Below are positions 34,532-43,110 of a DNA stretch of 64,000 nucleotides, in pieces. Positions within the stretch are counted from its first letter, which is position 1. Each line of letters begins with the position of its first letter. The DNA is from DATNPX01 sp036702975. GTDB lineage: Bacteria > Cyanobacteriota > Vampirovibrionia > Obscuribacterales > Obscuribacteraceae. A program made the position numbers and the translations under genes. The stretch lies in assembly GCA_036702975.1 (NCBI GenBank), contig DATNPX010000033.1, forward strand, positions 62,001-126,000, written 5' to 3'. Under the pieces are notes generated by a model. That model was not told the origin of the DNA, did no database searches, and was given only the letters and a program-made list of their open reading frames with translations.

Positions 34532-35077
34532 TTACTTCTTCTTACCGGCTGCTTTACCAGCTTTGCGGCGGATAAATTCGCCGACATATTTGACGCCCTT
34601 ACCTTTGTAGACTTCCGGCGGTCTCTTGCTGCGGATTTCAGCTGCAAGGTCGCCAACGGCTTGTTTGTCGGCACCGGATACGGTGATGATGTTACCCTTG
34701 CCGACTGCGATAGCGAGCCCGGCAGGTGGCGTTACTTCCACGGGGTGCGAGTGACCGAGTTGCATGGTGAGCTTGCCGCCTTCCATTGCTGCTCTGTAAC
34801 CAACGCCTACTACTTCCAGCTGACGTTCGAAACCATCGGTGACACCCTTGACCATGTTGGCGACGAGTGTGCGGCTCAGACCGTGCAGACCGCGAGTCAG
34901 TCTGTCGTCGTTGTTGCGCGTAATCGACAACTTACCGTCTTCGTGTTTGACGGTCAGTTCTGAACGCACTTGTGTTTTGAGCTGACCCTTGGGTCCTTTC
35001 ACCGATACCAAACCTTCCTTCACTTCGACGGTGACGCCGCTTGGTATTGTAATTGGTGCTTTGCCTATACGAGACAT
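34532..35077 (-). CDS. rplF: Ribosomal protein uL6
   Basis: Large-subunit protein near the factor-binding site. It starts MSRIGKAPITIPSGVTVEV and has the C-terminal signature RSKRPPEVYKGKGVKYVGE, then the usual FIRRKAGKAAGKK ending. Both L6 half-domains are present. Length 181 is standard. Confidence 0.98.
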   Translation of the reverse strand: MSRIGKAPITIPSGVTVEVKEGLVSVKGPKGQLKTQVRSELTVKHEDGKLSITRNNDDRLTRGLHGLSRTLVANMVKGVTDGFERQLEVVGVGYRAAMEGGKLTMQLGHSHPVEVTPPAGLAIAVGKGNIITVSGADKQAVGDLAAEIRSKRPPEVYKGKGVKYVGEFIRRKAGKAAGKKK

Positions 35078-35131
35078 TTTGCTTTCCTCTGTCTGCGAAC
35101 TATTGTGTCGTCTGTTCTATTGAAAAGACGA

Positions 35132-35533
35132 TTACCAAATGTGGGCGAGAACTTCGCCGCCGAGATTGCTCTTGCGCGCCTGCCGGTCGGTCATAAGACC
35201 ACGGCTGGTGCTGACAATAGCGATACCCAAACCGCCCATGACGCGTGGTACTTTCTTGGCTGGGCGATAGACTTTCAAGCCAGGACGGCTGACGCGCTGA
35301 ATACCCTGGATGACTTGCTCACCCTTGGCACCATATTTGAGGACAACACGCATCTTTTGGTCCGGCGTGCCGAGAGCTTTCGTTTCGAATGACGAAATGA
35401 AACCTTCGTTGCGCAGGAGCTCCGCGAGAGCAACTTTTTGCTTGGAAGCGGGCATTTCCACTGCTGGTGCCTGCGTCCTAGCCGCATTGCGGAGGCGCGT
35501 GAACATGTCAGAAATCGGATCTGTGACCGGCAT
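35132..35533 (-). CDS. rpsH: Ribosomal protein uS8
   Basis: Primary 16S rRNA binder, and the spc-operon repressor in Escherichia coli. The family end GLGIAIVSTSRGLMTDRQAR and the N-terminal DPISDMFTRLRNA are clear. Length 133 is standard. Whether it regulates this operon cannot be seen from sequence alone. Confidence 0.98.
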   Translation of the reverse strand: MPVTDPISDMFTRLRNAARTQAPAVEMPASKQKVALAELLRNEGFISSFETKALGTPDQKMRVVLKYGAKGEQVIQGIQRVSRPGLKVYRPAKKVPRVMGGLGIAIVSTSRGLMTDRQARKSNLGGEVLAHIW

Positions 35534-35543
35534 TTACTATCTC

Positions 35544-35750
35544 CTACCAACTAGACTTGGTGACACCAGGAATAAGACCTTCGTGAGCCATTTTCCTCAG
35601 GCAGCAACGGCACAACCCGAAGTCGCGATAATAACCGCGCGGGCGTCCGCAAATACGACAACGATTGTGTAAGCGCACTGTCGGGAACTTGCCTTTGGCG
35701 GCAGCGACCCTGCGCTTATGCTCTTTGTCAATCATCGATGTTTTAGCCAT
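35544..35750 (-). CDS. rpsN: Ribosomal protein uS14, zinc-type
   Basis: Short zinc-binding form (68 residues) with CRICGRPRGYYRDFGLCRCC forming a C-x2-C-x12-C-x2-C site, ending GLIPGVTKSSW. This is the C-plus type found in many bacteria, unlike the 101-residue zinc-free type of E. coli. The N-terminus is seven residues longer than usual. Confidence 0.97.
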   Translation of the reverse strand: MAKTSMIDKEHKRRVAAAKGKFPTVRLHNRCRICGRPRGYYRDFGLCRCCLRKMAHEGLIPGVTKSSW

Positions 35751-35770
35751 ACTTTGCCTCTAGCTCTCCA

Positions 35771-36316
35771 CTAATTTTGCTTTTTGAACGGCATACCGAG
35801 GGCAGCAAGAAGTGCTTGACCCTCTTGGTCGGTACGGGCGGTAGTGACAATAGCGATGTCCATACCACGAACCGCGTCGACGTTTTCGTAATTGATTTCC
35901 GGGAAAATCAACTGCTCTTTGATGCCGACTGAATAATTGCCACGACCGTCGAAAGATTTTGATGACAAACCGCGGAAGTCACGAATTCTAGGCAGCGCGA
36001 TGTGAATCAGCTTAGCGAGGAAATCGTACATGCGGCGTCCGCGCAAAGTGACGCTGGCACCGACCGGCATGCCTTGACGTAGTTTGAAGGTGGCGATTGA
36101 TTTGCGGGCACGGTTGACGACTGGCTTCTGACCGGTTACGGCAAGAAGATCCTTGACGCCGCCATCGATAGCTTTGCCGTTGGCGGTGGCTTCACCCAAT
36201 CCCATATTGATTACAACTTTTGCCAGTCTGGGGACTTGCAAATCATTGGTGTAACCAAATTCCTTCTTTAGCTGCGGAACAACTTCTTGTTGGTAGCGTT
36301 CCCTGATTTTAATCAT
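35771..36316 (-). CDS. rplE: Ribosomal protein uL5
   Basis: Central-protuberance protein that loads 5S rRNA. It has VPRLAKVVINMGLGEA, GMPVGASVTLRGRRMYDFL, RDFRGLSSKSFDGRGNYS and IFPEINYENVDAVRGMDI. Length 181 is standard. The order rplN-rplX-rplE-rpsN is the canonical one. Confidence 0.98.
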   Translation of the reverse strand: MIKIRERYQQEVVPQLKKEFGYTNDLQVPRLAKVVINMGLGEATANGKAIDGGVKDLLAVTGQKPVVNRARKSIATFKLRQGMPVGASVTLRGRRMYDFLAKLIHIALPRIRDFRGLSSKSFDGRGNYSVGIKEQLIFPEINYENVDAVRGMDIAIVTTARTDQEGQALLAALGMPFKKQN

Positions 36317-36388
36317 CTCTAGATCCTTGTGTGTAACTGGTTGTCAGCGCTTATTTGCTTGCTTTACTAGCGCATCCGCGCTTCGTCA

Positions 36389-36808
36389 CTAATCGATGTC
36401 TTCTCTCTTTCTGAACTCTTTGCGCACCGGCTTTTTGGATTTGGTGCTATAGAGCATGACTTTGCTGGCGAAGATGGGGGCTTCTTCTTTGATCAGTCCG
36501 CCTTTGGCCATCGGTCCACGACTCTTAACTGCTCTGGTCTGAACGTTTACACCTTCAACCGTTACCTTGCCTAATTTCGGAAATACGGCGAGCACTTTGC
36601 CGGTCTTACCTTTGCCGAGCTCTTTCGAGCCGGAGATGACCATGACGAGGTCACCTTTTTTTACGTGCAGCTTCGGCACCAGGTTGGTTGCGTCTTGCTT
36701 GACGAGAGCTTCGGAGACGACGACGCGTCCGCCGAATTTATGCTTCTCTTTAATAGCTGCTTTGGTGAAGCGTACTTGATGCTTCTCTTTTATCTGGGAA
36801 GGATGCAT
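36389..36808 (-). CDS. rplX: Ribosomal protein uL24 with N-terminal extension
   Basis: Assembly initiator of the large subunit near the tunnel exit. The KOW core begins LHVKKGDLVMVISGSKELGK at about residue 48, later MAKGGLIKEEAPIFASKVML. Standard proteins of about 105 residues start at that core. Here about 47 basic residues precede it. The start is well supported: ATG at 36808 with GGAGG 10 nt upstream, 2 nt from the rplN stop. The extension could reach the tunnel exit or neighbouring rRNA. Confidence 0.95.
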   Translation of the reverse strand: MHPSQIKEKHQVRFTKAAIKEKHKFGGRVVVSEALVKQDATNLVPKLHVKKGDLVMVISGSKELGKGKTGKVLAVFPKLGKVTVEGVNVQTRAVKSRGPMAKGGLIKEEAPIFASKVMLYSTKSKKPVRKEFRKREDID

Positions 36809-36810
36809 TT

Positions 36811-37179
36811 TTAGAGGACCTCCGGCGCGAGCGACAGGATCTTGGTGAAGTTCTTGTCTCTCAATTCACGAGCGATAGGACCGAAGACGCGGGTTCCTTT
36901 CGGATTGCCATCTTTGTTGATGATGACGGCGGCATTGTCGTCAAATCTGATGGTGGAACCGTCGGTTCGGCGAACATGGTTGCGGACGCGCACAACAACT
37001 GCACGCACCACTTCCGATTTTTTGACGGGCATATTGGGCAGAGCATCTTTGACCGTAGCAACAATCACGTCGCCGACGGAAGCGTATCTGCGGTTGGAGC
37101 CGCCGACAACCCGGATGCACAGAAGCTCTCTGGCGCCTGTATTATCCGCACAAGTTAGGCGAGTTTCTTGCTGAATCAT
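36811..37179 (-). CDS. rplN: Ribosomal protein uL14
   Basis: Large-subunit protein bridging to the small subunit and binding the silencing factor RsfS. MIQQETRLTCADNTGARELL, the basic KKSEVVRAVVVR and GTRVFGPIARELRDKNFTKI are typical. Length 122 is invariant. The start overlaps the rpsQ stop (ATGA), so the two are coupled. Confidence 0.98.
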   Translation of the reverse strand: MIQQETRLTCADNTGARELLCIRVVGGSNRRYASVGDVIVATVKDALPNMPVKKSEVVRAVVVRVRNHVRRTDGSTIRFDDNAAVIINKDGNPKGTRVFGPIARELRDKNFTKILSLAPEVL

Positions 37180-37451
37180 GCGTTTGAATCCTCTAGTACG
37201 TTGGCCACGTTGTCGCGACCGGTGACATCAACGACCAGGAACCGTTTGTCGCGAGACAGCGGGCGGCATTCGCGGATGCGAACACGGTCGCCTACCTGGC
37301 ACTTGTTGGCTTCATCGTGCGCTTTGAACTTGTGAGTGCGCACCATTTGCTTGCCGTATTTCGGGTGCGGCGCATGGTTTTCTACTGCCACCACAACCGT
37401 CTTCTCCATTTTGTTGGAGATAACTTTTCCGACTAATTCCTTCCTGGGCAT
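37176..37451 (-). CDS. rpsQ: Ribosomal protein uS17
   Basis: OB-fold 16S rRNA binder. The ATG at 37451 begins MPRKELVGKVISNKMEKTVV and is preceded by AAGGATAGAGAT. A longer frame upstream is not homologous and is rejected. Later HPKYGKQMVRTHKFKAHDE and GDRVRIRECRPLSRDKR are diagnostic. About 91 residues, standard. Confidence 0.97.
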   Translation of the reverse strand: MPRKELVGKVISNKMEKTVVVAVENHAPHPKYGKQMVRTHKFKAHDEANKCQVGDRVRIRECRPLSRDKRFLVVDVTGRDNVANVLEDSNA

Positions 37452-37500
37452 ATCTCTATCCTTGATATTCGCTGTCTTCGCTTGCGCTTGGGTAAACCGC

Positions 37501-37731
37501 TTAGGCCTTGGCTGTAGCTTTTTCCGGTTTAGCAGCAATCTCTGCGTCAACCTTCTCAGTTTGGATCGTCAGAAGACGAGCCAGTTGCTTGCGAGCCTGG
37601 CGCAGTTTGGCCGGGCTCTCTAGCTTTCTCATGGCGAGCTGGAAACGCAACTCCACGATACTCTTGCGAGTGTCGTCTATCCGCGATTTGATATCGTCGT
37701 GTGTCAGCTCTCTAATTTCGCGGACCTTCAT
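37501..37731 (-). CDS. rpmC: Ribosomal protein uL29 with short Ala/Lys tail
   Basis: A two-helix protein at the tunnel exit. The ATG at 37731 has AGGAGG upstream, and gives MKVREIRELTHDDIKSRIDD. The family signature is ELRFQLAMRKLESPAKLRQ. The last 13 residues (AAKPEKATAKA) exceed the usual length. It lies 2 nt after rplP. Confidence 0.96.
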   Translation of the reverse strand: MKVREIRELTHDDIKSRIDDTRKSIVELRFQLAMRKLESPAKLRQARKQLARLLTIQTEKVDAEIAAKPEKATAKA

Positions 37732-37733
37732 GA

Positions 37734-38150
37734 TTAACCTCCTGCATGTCGTCCGACGACTCGGCATCGGATCGGCAACTTTTGTGCGGCCAGTTCAAGA
37801 GCGCGATGCGCATCTTTTTCAGCGATGCCAGCCATTTCAAACATGATGCGTCCCGGCTTGACCACCGTCACCCAGAATTCCGGATTACCTTTACCGGAAC
37901 CCATACGGGTTTCGGCTGGTTTCTTGGTCACCGGTTTGTCAGGGAATACGCGAATCCAAATCTGACCGCCTCTTTTTACCGAGCGGGTCATGGCTTTACG
38001 AGCCGCTTCAATTTGACGTGACGTAATCCAGGCTGGGTCTAGAACTTGCAGACCGTAATCACCGAATTGCACTTCGACGCCGCGCGTTTCGCAGCCAGTC
38101 ATACGACCGCGATGCGATTTACGAAACTTTGTTCGCTTGGGCAACAACAT
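37734..38150 (-). CDS. rplP: Ribosomal protein uL16
   Basis: Large-subunit protein that positions A-site tRNA. It starts MLLPKRTKFRKSHRGRMTGC and has the signatures RKAMTRSVKRGGQIWIRVFP and RMGSGKGNPEFWVTVVKPGR. Length 138 is standard. It partners rpmC and rpsC in normal order. Confidence 0.98.
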   Translation of the reverse strand: MLLPKRTKFRKSHRGRMTGCETRGVEVQFGDYGLQVLDPAWITSRQIEAARKAMTRSVKRGGQIWIRVFPDKPVTKKPAETRMGSGKGNPEFWVTVVKPGRIMFEMAGIAEKDAHRALELAAQKLPIRCRVVGRHAGG

Positions 38151-38155
38151 TGTGA

Positions 38156-38938
38156 TTAACCTGCCTTCCTGGTCTTCTTGCCAGCTCTTCCACCCTGTCT
38201 TGGTTCGCGCGGGGTGTCTCCACCTTCGCCGCCACCACGCGGTCCACCTTCACGATTACCGCGTTCGCTTTGCGCTTTCACGTTCGGTGGGGACCATTGG
38301 CCTGGCTCCAATTCACCTCGGAAAATCCAGACCTTGATGCCGATCAAGCCCATCATGGTGCTCGCTTCGGCCAAACCGTAATCGATGTCGGCGCGCAGCG
38401 TCTGCAGCGGAATACGACCTTCTTTGGCCCACTCCGTGCGGGCGATTTCTGCACCACCCAATCTGCCTGCCACCATCACTTTGACGCCGATGGCACCAGC
38501 TCTCATACACCGTTGCATCGCTTGCTTCATCGCTCTTCTGAAAGCGACGCGCTTTTCGAGCTGTTGTGCGATTGATTCCGCTACCAGCTGCGACTCGAGG
38601 TCGACGCGATTGATTTCGAGGATGTTGATGCGCACTTGCACGCCTTGACGGCCGAGCATGTCTTTTACTTTCTGGTGCAGAGTTTCGATGCCCTGACCAC
38701 CTTTGCCGACAACGACGCCAGGACGGGCGGTGTAGATTTCTAATTGGATTTGGTCGGCTTTGCGCGAAATTTCTACCTTGGAAACACCGGCGTTAGCCAA
38801 TTCCTTTTTGAGAAATATGCGGATGCGCTGATCTTCTTCAATCAGAGCGGCCACGTCTTTATCGGAGACGAACCAGTTAGACCGCCATCCTCTGTGGACG
38901 CCGACTCTGAAACCGTTCGGATTTACTTTCTGACCCAT
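38156..38938 (-). CDS. rpsC: Ribosomal protein uS3 with Gly/Arg tail
   Basis: Mouth-of-mRNA-channel protein with helicase activity together with uS4 and uS5. The KH domain (residues 40 to 110, GVVVGKGGQGIETL) and the S3 C-terminal domain (GVKVMVAGRLGGAEIARTEW) are both present. The final 45 residues (from QSERGNREGG) form a Gly/Arg/Pro-rich, likely flexible tail, giving 260 residues against about 215 to 235 usually. Confidence 0.97.
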   Translation of the reverse strand: MGQKVNPNGFRVGVHRGWRSNWFVSDKDVAALIEEDQRIRIFLKKELANAGVSKVEISRKADQIQLEIYTARPGVVVGKGGQGIETLHQKVKDMLGRQGVQVRINILEINRVDLESQLVAESIAQQLEKRVAFRRAMKQAMQRCMRAGAIGVKVMVAGRLGGAEIARTEWAKEGRIPLQTLRADIDYGLAEASTMMGLIGIKVWIFRGELEPGQWSPPNVKAQSERGNREGGPRGGGEGGDTPREPRQGGRAGKKTRKAG

Positions 38939-38972
38939 TGCTACTCCTAGCTAAATCTCAATTTCCTGATAC

Positions 38973-39320
38973 TTATACGTCTGAAAGAACTAACGTGATG
39001 TGGCTCGATTTCTTCAAAATCGGTTTCGCCATACCGCGTGCGTGTGGTTGAATGCGCTTCAAGGTTGGTCCTTGGTCGGCATAAGCTTCGACAATCGTCA
39101 AATTTCCAGCTTCTTTTTCAGAGACATTGGATTTTTCCGAATTGATCAAATTGAACATTGCCGAGCGCAAGAGCTTCTCAACTTCTCTTGCTGCGGAGAA
39201 GGGCATGAATTTGAGCATGACCACTGCTTCAGCCGCAGATTTGCCGCGAATCTCGTTGATTACACGACGCACCTTACGCGGTGACATTCTTACCCACTTT
39301 GCTTGTGCTTTGCTTTGCAT
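38973..39320 (-). CDS. rplV: Ribosomal protein uL22
   Basis: Lines the exit tunnel; its hairpin loop forms part of the macrolide-sensitive constriction. WVRMSPRKVRRVINEIRGKS begins the fold and IQPHARGMAKPILKKSSHIT ends it. Length 115 is standard. Confidence 0.97.
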   Translation of the reverse strand: MQSKAQAKWVRMSPRKVRRVINEIRGKSAAEAVVMLKFMPFSAAREVEKLLRSAMFNLINSEKSNVSEKEAGNLTIVEAYADQGPTLKRIQPHARGMAKPILKKSSHITLVLSDV

Positions 39321-39322
39321 GA

Positions 39323-39607
39323 TTAACCTGCTCTCTTGGCGGTCTTATCACCACCGGCGTGACCTTTGAAAAAGCGAGTGGGAGCGAATTCTCCCAGTCT
39401 GTGACCGATCATTTGTTCAGTGACGTAGATCGGCACGTGTTTACGTCCGTTGTAAATCGCGACCGTGTGACCGATCATGTCAGGAACGATCATCGAATCA
39501 CGTGACCAGGACTTGATGACACGCTTGTCACCTTTCCTGTTCATGTCTTCAATTTTCTTTGCTAGAGCCGGTTGTACGTAGGGCCCTTTTTTCAGCGATC
39601 TGGACAC
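39323..39607 (-). CDS. rpsS: Ribosomal protein uS19
   Basis: Small-subunit head protein. MSRSLKKGPYVQPALAKKIE, the KSWSRDSMIVPDMIGHTVAI segment and GEFAPTRFFKGHAGGDKTAK are standard. Length 94. Gap to rplV is 2 nt. Confidence 0.98.
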   Translation of the reverse strand: MSRSLKKGPYVQPALAKKIEDMNRKGDKRVIKSWSRDSMIVPDMIGHTVAIYNGRKHVPIYVTEQMIGHRLGEFAPTRFFKGHAGGDKTAKRAG

Positions 39608-39633
39608 GAGGTGTTCTCCTGATTAATCTCAAT

Positions 39634-40464
39634 CTACTTAACGCGATGCTTGACGATGTATCGTTCCGAAATTTTGTGCTTGCCGCGACGAGTCTTGTAA
39701 CCCATAGCCGGCTTGCCCCATGGAGTTTGCGGTTTGCCGCCGATCGGTGACTTACCTTCACCACCACCATGCGGGTGGTCGATTGGGTTCATCACGACAC
39801 CGCGGTTGGCCGGTTTGATACCGAGCCAGCGCGAGCGGCCTGCCTTGCCGAGGCGAATATTCTTCGAATCTGTGTTGCCCAATTGGCCGATGGTGGCATA
39901 GCAATCGAGCGATACCATGCGCATTTCGCTCGACGGCAAACGGAGCGTGCACATCTTGCCTTCTTTAGCGAGAACTTGAATCTGGGTGCCGGCGGCGCGA
40001 CCTAGTTGACCACCCTTACCAGGAGTCATCTCCACGTTGTGCACCATGGTACCGAGCGGGATCGCTCTCAACGGAAGCGCGTTTCCGACTTTCACTTCCG
40101 CTTGCGGTCCCGACATCAGCTTATCGCCAACTTTGATGTTCAAGGGGGCCAGGATATAACGCTTTTCGCCGTCGGCGTAAACCAACAAGCAGATGCGAGC
40201 GTTGCGGTTTGGATCGTATTCAACAGTTTTGACTGTGGCGGGAACGCCTACTTTGTCACGCTTGAAGTCGATGAGACGGTAAGCGCGCTTGTGACCGCCG
40301 CCTTTGTGCCGGACTGTCAAACGACCCTGGCCGTTTCTACCACCGGTGGACTTGAGCGGGCGCAACAAAGTCTTTTCTGGTGTGGTGCAGGTGATGTCGG
40401 AGAAATCCGGCGTCGTCATATTGCGACGTCCTGCTGATGTTGGGTTGATTTTCCGCGGAGGCAT
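39634..40464 (-). CDS. rplB: Ribosomal protein uL2
   Basis: Peptidyl-transferase-centre support protein. KSTGGRNGQGRLTVRHKGGG, the RNA-binding OB and SH3-like domains, and the catalytic-area motif NPIDHPHGGGEGKSPIGGK are all present. The C-terminus is normal (SERYIVKHRVK). Length 276 is standard. Confidence 0.98.
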   Translation of the reverse strand: MPPRKINPTSAGRRNMTTPDFSDITCTTPEKTLLRPLKSTGGRNGQGRLTVRHKGGGHKRAYRLIDFKRDKVGVPATVKTVEYDPNRNARICLLVYADGEKRYILAPLNIKVGDKLMSGPQAEVKVGNALPLRAIPLGTMVHNVEMTPGKGGQLGRAAGTQIQVLAKEGKMCTLRLPSSEMRMVSLDCYATIGQLGNTDSKNIRLGKAGRSRWLGIKPANRGVVMNPIDHPHGGGEGKSPIGGKPQTPWGKPAMGYKTRRGKHKISERYIVKHRVK

Positions 40465-40526
40465 TATCCTTGGTCCTTTGGTTGCTTAGTTCTTTACTGC
40501 TCTATAACTCGTTCTGATTAATAGAA

Positions 40527-40832
40527 TCAGGCGGTGTAGAAATCGAGCGGATCACCGCCGATGGTGACGATTGCTTTTTTGCTGTCCTTGGGAACGCGTC
40601 CGTGACGCTTCGAACGGCGGATGCGTCCACGAATGGCGCTGGTGTTGACCTTCAAAACTTCCGATTTGTTTTTCGGATACATTTCGGCAATCAATTGCTC
40701 GACTGCTTGAGCGATCTCGATTTTGTTGGCGTCTTTGGCCACTTCGAAAGTGTATTGGCCAACTTCGCTGAGATAGATCGCCTTCTCATTGAGAATCGGT
40801 CTGAAGATGATTTGTGAGAAACGGCTGTTCAT
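40527..40832 (-). CDS. rplW: Ribosomal protein uL23
   Basis: Docking site for signal recognition particle and trigger factor at the tunnel exit. IIFRPILNEKAIYLSEVGQY, FEVAKDANKIEIAQAVEQL and RGRIRRSKRHGRVPKDSKKA are recognisable. Length 101 is standard. Confidence 0.96.
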   Translation of the reverse strand: MNSRFSQIIFRPILNEKAIYLSEVGQYTFEVAKDANKIEIAQAVEQLIAEMYPKNKSEVLKVNTSAIRGRIRRSKRHGRVPKDSKKAIVTIGGDPLDFYTA

Positions 40833-40884
40833 TTCAATTTCCTGTCAAATTTCTTGGTTGAATCTTCGGTCTGTCGTCTATTTG

Positions 40885-41691
40885 CTACTCAGCTTTTTTG
40901 GCTTTCTTCGGCTCTTTTTCAGCGGTTTCAGCTTCGGTCGCTTTCTTTGCTGGAGCTTTGGTTGCTTTCTCTTTGGCTGCCGGAGCTTTAGCTTCTGCCG
41001 CTCTCTTTGTGGTTTTGGCTGTCTTTTCGGTAGCTTCTTCTTGCTTTTCTTGAGGGAGGTTCTTGAAGCGGTTGTTGATCGCCTCCAGACCCTTCTCAGT
41101 TACGAGCACTGAATCGGCATGAATTAAGTCTTTGACGTTTAAGTTGGAGACGTGCAATACAACGACTCCGGCGATATTGCGAGCAGCGCGTTGTACGAGC
41201 TTGCCGTTGTCGTCTGCTTTTTCCACTACAACAACTACTTTCTTGCCTTCGATCTTCAACTGCTTGAGCGCATCTGCAAACTCTTTGGTCTTGCCGTTTT
41301 TGGCAGCATCGAAGTTTTCGACGATAACCAGAGCTTCACGCTTGGCGGCCAATGCCGACTTCAATGCGAGAACGCGTTGTTTCTTCGGCAAGGTGATGGA
41401 GAAATCGCGTGGCTTGGGTCCGAAAATGACGCCGCCGCCTTCCCACAACGGAGAACGAATTGAACCGGCTCTGGCGCGACCAGTGCCTTTTTGACGCCAA
41501 GGCTTCTTGCCGCCACCACGCACTTCCGAGCGGGTCTTGGTGTTGGCTGAACCGCTGCGACCGTTTGCTAATTGGCGAACCAACGCAGTGTGCAGCAATC
41601 CTTCGTTTGGAGTGATGCCAAATACGTCATCATCAAGGCCGATTTCGCGAACCTTGTTTCCTTTTGAATCTAAGACTTGAGCCGATGTCAT
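40885..41691 (-). CDS. rplD: Ribosomal protein uL4 with Lys/Ala/Glu-rich extension
   Basis: Tunnel-constriction protein. The core has AGSIRSPLWEGGGVIFGPKP and the globular domain to about residue 212 (LEAINNRFKNL). The last 55 residues are a Lys/Ala/Glu-rich tail (KATKAPAKKATEAETAEKE), against a usual total near 205. The tail is probably disordered. Confidence 0.97.
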   Translation of the reverse strand: MTSAQVLDSKGNKVREIGLDDDVFGITPNEGLLHTALVRQLANGRSGSANTKTRSEVRGGGKKPWRQKGTGRARAGSIRSPLWEGGGVIFGPKPRDFSITLPKKQRVLALKSALAAKREALVIVENFDAAKNGKTKEFADALKQLKIEGKKVVVVVEKADDNGKLVQRAARNIAGVVVLHVSNLNVKDLIHADSVLVTEKGLEAINNRFKNLPQEKQEEATEKTAKTTKRAAEAKAPAAKEKATKAPAKKATEAETAEKEPKKAKKAE

Positions 41692-41749
41692 TTTGCTTCT
41701 CTCTTCGTTGCTTTTTTCGTTGCTTGTCTAGTGCGTTTGCTGCTTGGCG

Positions 41750-42433
41750 TTATTTCTTTGCTTTGTCAGCGTTTTTCTTCTTGTCTGGGTGATCGGCATT
41801 CCAATCAGTGATTGAAGGATGGATTGTGACGATCGACTTTTCAGCTCCTGGCACCGAACCGTGTAGAAGCATCAAGTTCTTTTCCACATCGAGCTTTACG
41901 AGCTTGATATGGCGAACGCAGACGTTCTTGTTGCCCATTTGACCAGGCATGGGCAGTCCTTTGAAGACACGACCAGGAGTGGTGCCGGCGCCGATTGAAC
42001 CCATCGAACGGTGGAACTTGGAACCGTGTGCCATCGGTCCGCGTTGTGCTTTGTAGCGCTTGATCGTCCCCTGGAAACCTTTACCGATTGACTTACCGTG
42101 AATGTCGACAAGCATGCCGACTTTGAAAATCTCGTCTACCTTGAGCGGATCGCCTAAGTTGAATGCCGAACTGTCATCAACGCGGAATTCGACCAATGGT
42201 TTCACCGGCTTTAATGAGTTCTTCTTCAAACCACCCATTTCAGGCTTGTTCAGTCTCTTTTCAGAGACAACAAAACCGCCAACTTGAACGGCTTGATATC
42301 CGTCAACTTCGGCGGTCTTTTTCTGGGTGACGAGATTTTCACCAATCTGAACGACGGTGACTGCAACTGCGCGACCTTCTTCGTCGAACACTTGCGTCAT
42401 TCCAATCTTCTTGCCGATTACGCCTAATTTCAT
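41750..42433 (-). CDS. rplC: Ribosomal protein uL3
   Basis: Large-subunit protein reaching the peptidyl-transferase centre. MKLGVIGKKIGMTQVFDEEG, the GFQGTIKRYKAQRGPMAHGS loop and SMGSIGAGTTPGRVFKGLPM are diagnostic. The last 15 residues are Lys-rich (DKKKNADKAKK). Length 227 is slightly above standard. Confidence 0.98.
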   Translation of the reverse strand: MKLGVIGKKIGMTQVFDEEGRAVAVTVVQIGENLVTQKKTAEVDGYQAVQVGGFVVSEKRLNKPEMGGLKKNSLKPVKPLVEFRVDDSSAFNLGDPLKVDEIFKVGMLVDIHGKSIGKGFQGTIKRYKAQRGPMAHGSKFHRSMGSIGAGTTPGRVFKGLPMPGQMGNKNVCVRHIKLVKLDVEKNLMLLHGSVPGAEKSIVTIHPSITDWNADHPDKKKNADKAKK

Positions 42434-42511
42434 GGCTACTACAATCCTTCTTCTCTTCTCTAACTTTCTAATTTCTGCTCTAGGTCAGCTTTCGCTTTGT
42501 CTTTTTCGAAT

Positions 42512-42868
42512 TTAGAGCTTGACTTCGATGTCGACGCCCGCCGGCAAATCCAAGCGCATGAGCGCATCGGCTGTGGTCGGTGTCGGATCGTTGATATCGA
42601 TCAAGCGCTTGTGGATGCGAATTTCGAAGTGCTCACGTGACTTCTTGTCGACGTGGGGGGAACGAAGCACGCAATAAACGCGCTTTCTGGTAGGAAGTGG
42701 AACCGGCCCGCAAACCGTGGCGCCCGTTCTTTTCGCGGTTTCCACAATCTGATCAGAGGACTTGTCCAGTAAACGATGGTCGTAAGACTTCAAACGAATG
42801 CGAATGCGTTGCACTTTTGCGGCGCCAGCGCCGGTTTCGTTTTTGTGGGTCTTGGTGGAGCGTGCCAT
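42512..42868 (-). CDS. rpsJ: Ribosomal protein uS10
   Basis: Small-subunit protein that also serves as transcription factor NusE. The core begins RIRIRLKSYDHRLLDKSSDQ, after an 18-residue extension MARSTKTHKNETGAGAAK. VCGPVPLPTRKRVYCVLRSP and the PTPTTADALMRLDLPAGVDI end are typical. The ATG at 42868 follows TTTAGGAGA. A longer frame upstream has no homology and is rejected. First gene of the S10 operon. Confidence 0.97.
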   Translation of the reverse strand: MARSTKTHKNETGAGAAKVQRIRIRLKSYDHRLLDKSSDQIVETAKRTGATVCGPVPLPTRKRVYCVLRSPHVDKKSREHFEIRIHKRLIDINDPTPTTADALMRLDLPAGVDIEVKL

Positions 42869-42980
42869 GTACGCTAAATCTCCTAAAGGATTTCGAAGAG
42901 TGTTTAAAACGGCGAGCTCCACACGGGAGCAGCGTTTGCATCGGCTGGGGCACCTATTACTCTGAACGCTCCAATTTTTT

Positions 42981-42998
42981 GACCACATTAACGTGGTC
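42981..42998 (-). repeat. Inverted repeat in the S10 leader
   Basis: GACCAC and GTGGTC pair around a 6-base loop with no mismatch. It lies within the leader, about 75 nt downstream of the candidate start site and 113 nt before the rpsJ ATG. On the minus strand it is followed by a run of A, not T, so it is not a terminator. It may be a regulatory hairpin. Confidence 0.4.
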
Positions 42999-43080
42999 TT
43001 ATATTTGAAGTCGCCACAGATTGACCATCGCAGCCGACGAACCACACATTGTACAGATTGATATAGAAATAGATGGCAAA

Positions 43081-43110
43081 ATTTTATTTCACAATAAGGT
43101 TTCAGTACAA
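43081..43110 (-). promoter_or_regulatory. Candidate sigma70-type promoter for the S10 operon
   Basis: Minus strand: TTGTAC (43110 to 43105), an 18-nt spacer, then TAAAAT (43086 to 43081). Four of six -35 positions and five of six -10 positions match consensus. Predicted start near 43074. Confidence 0.4.
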
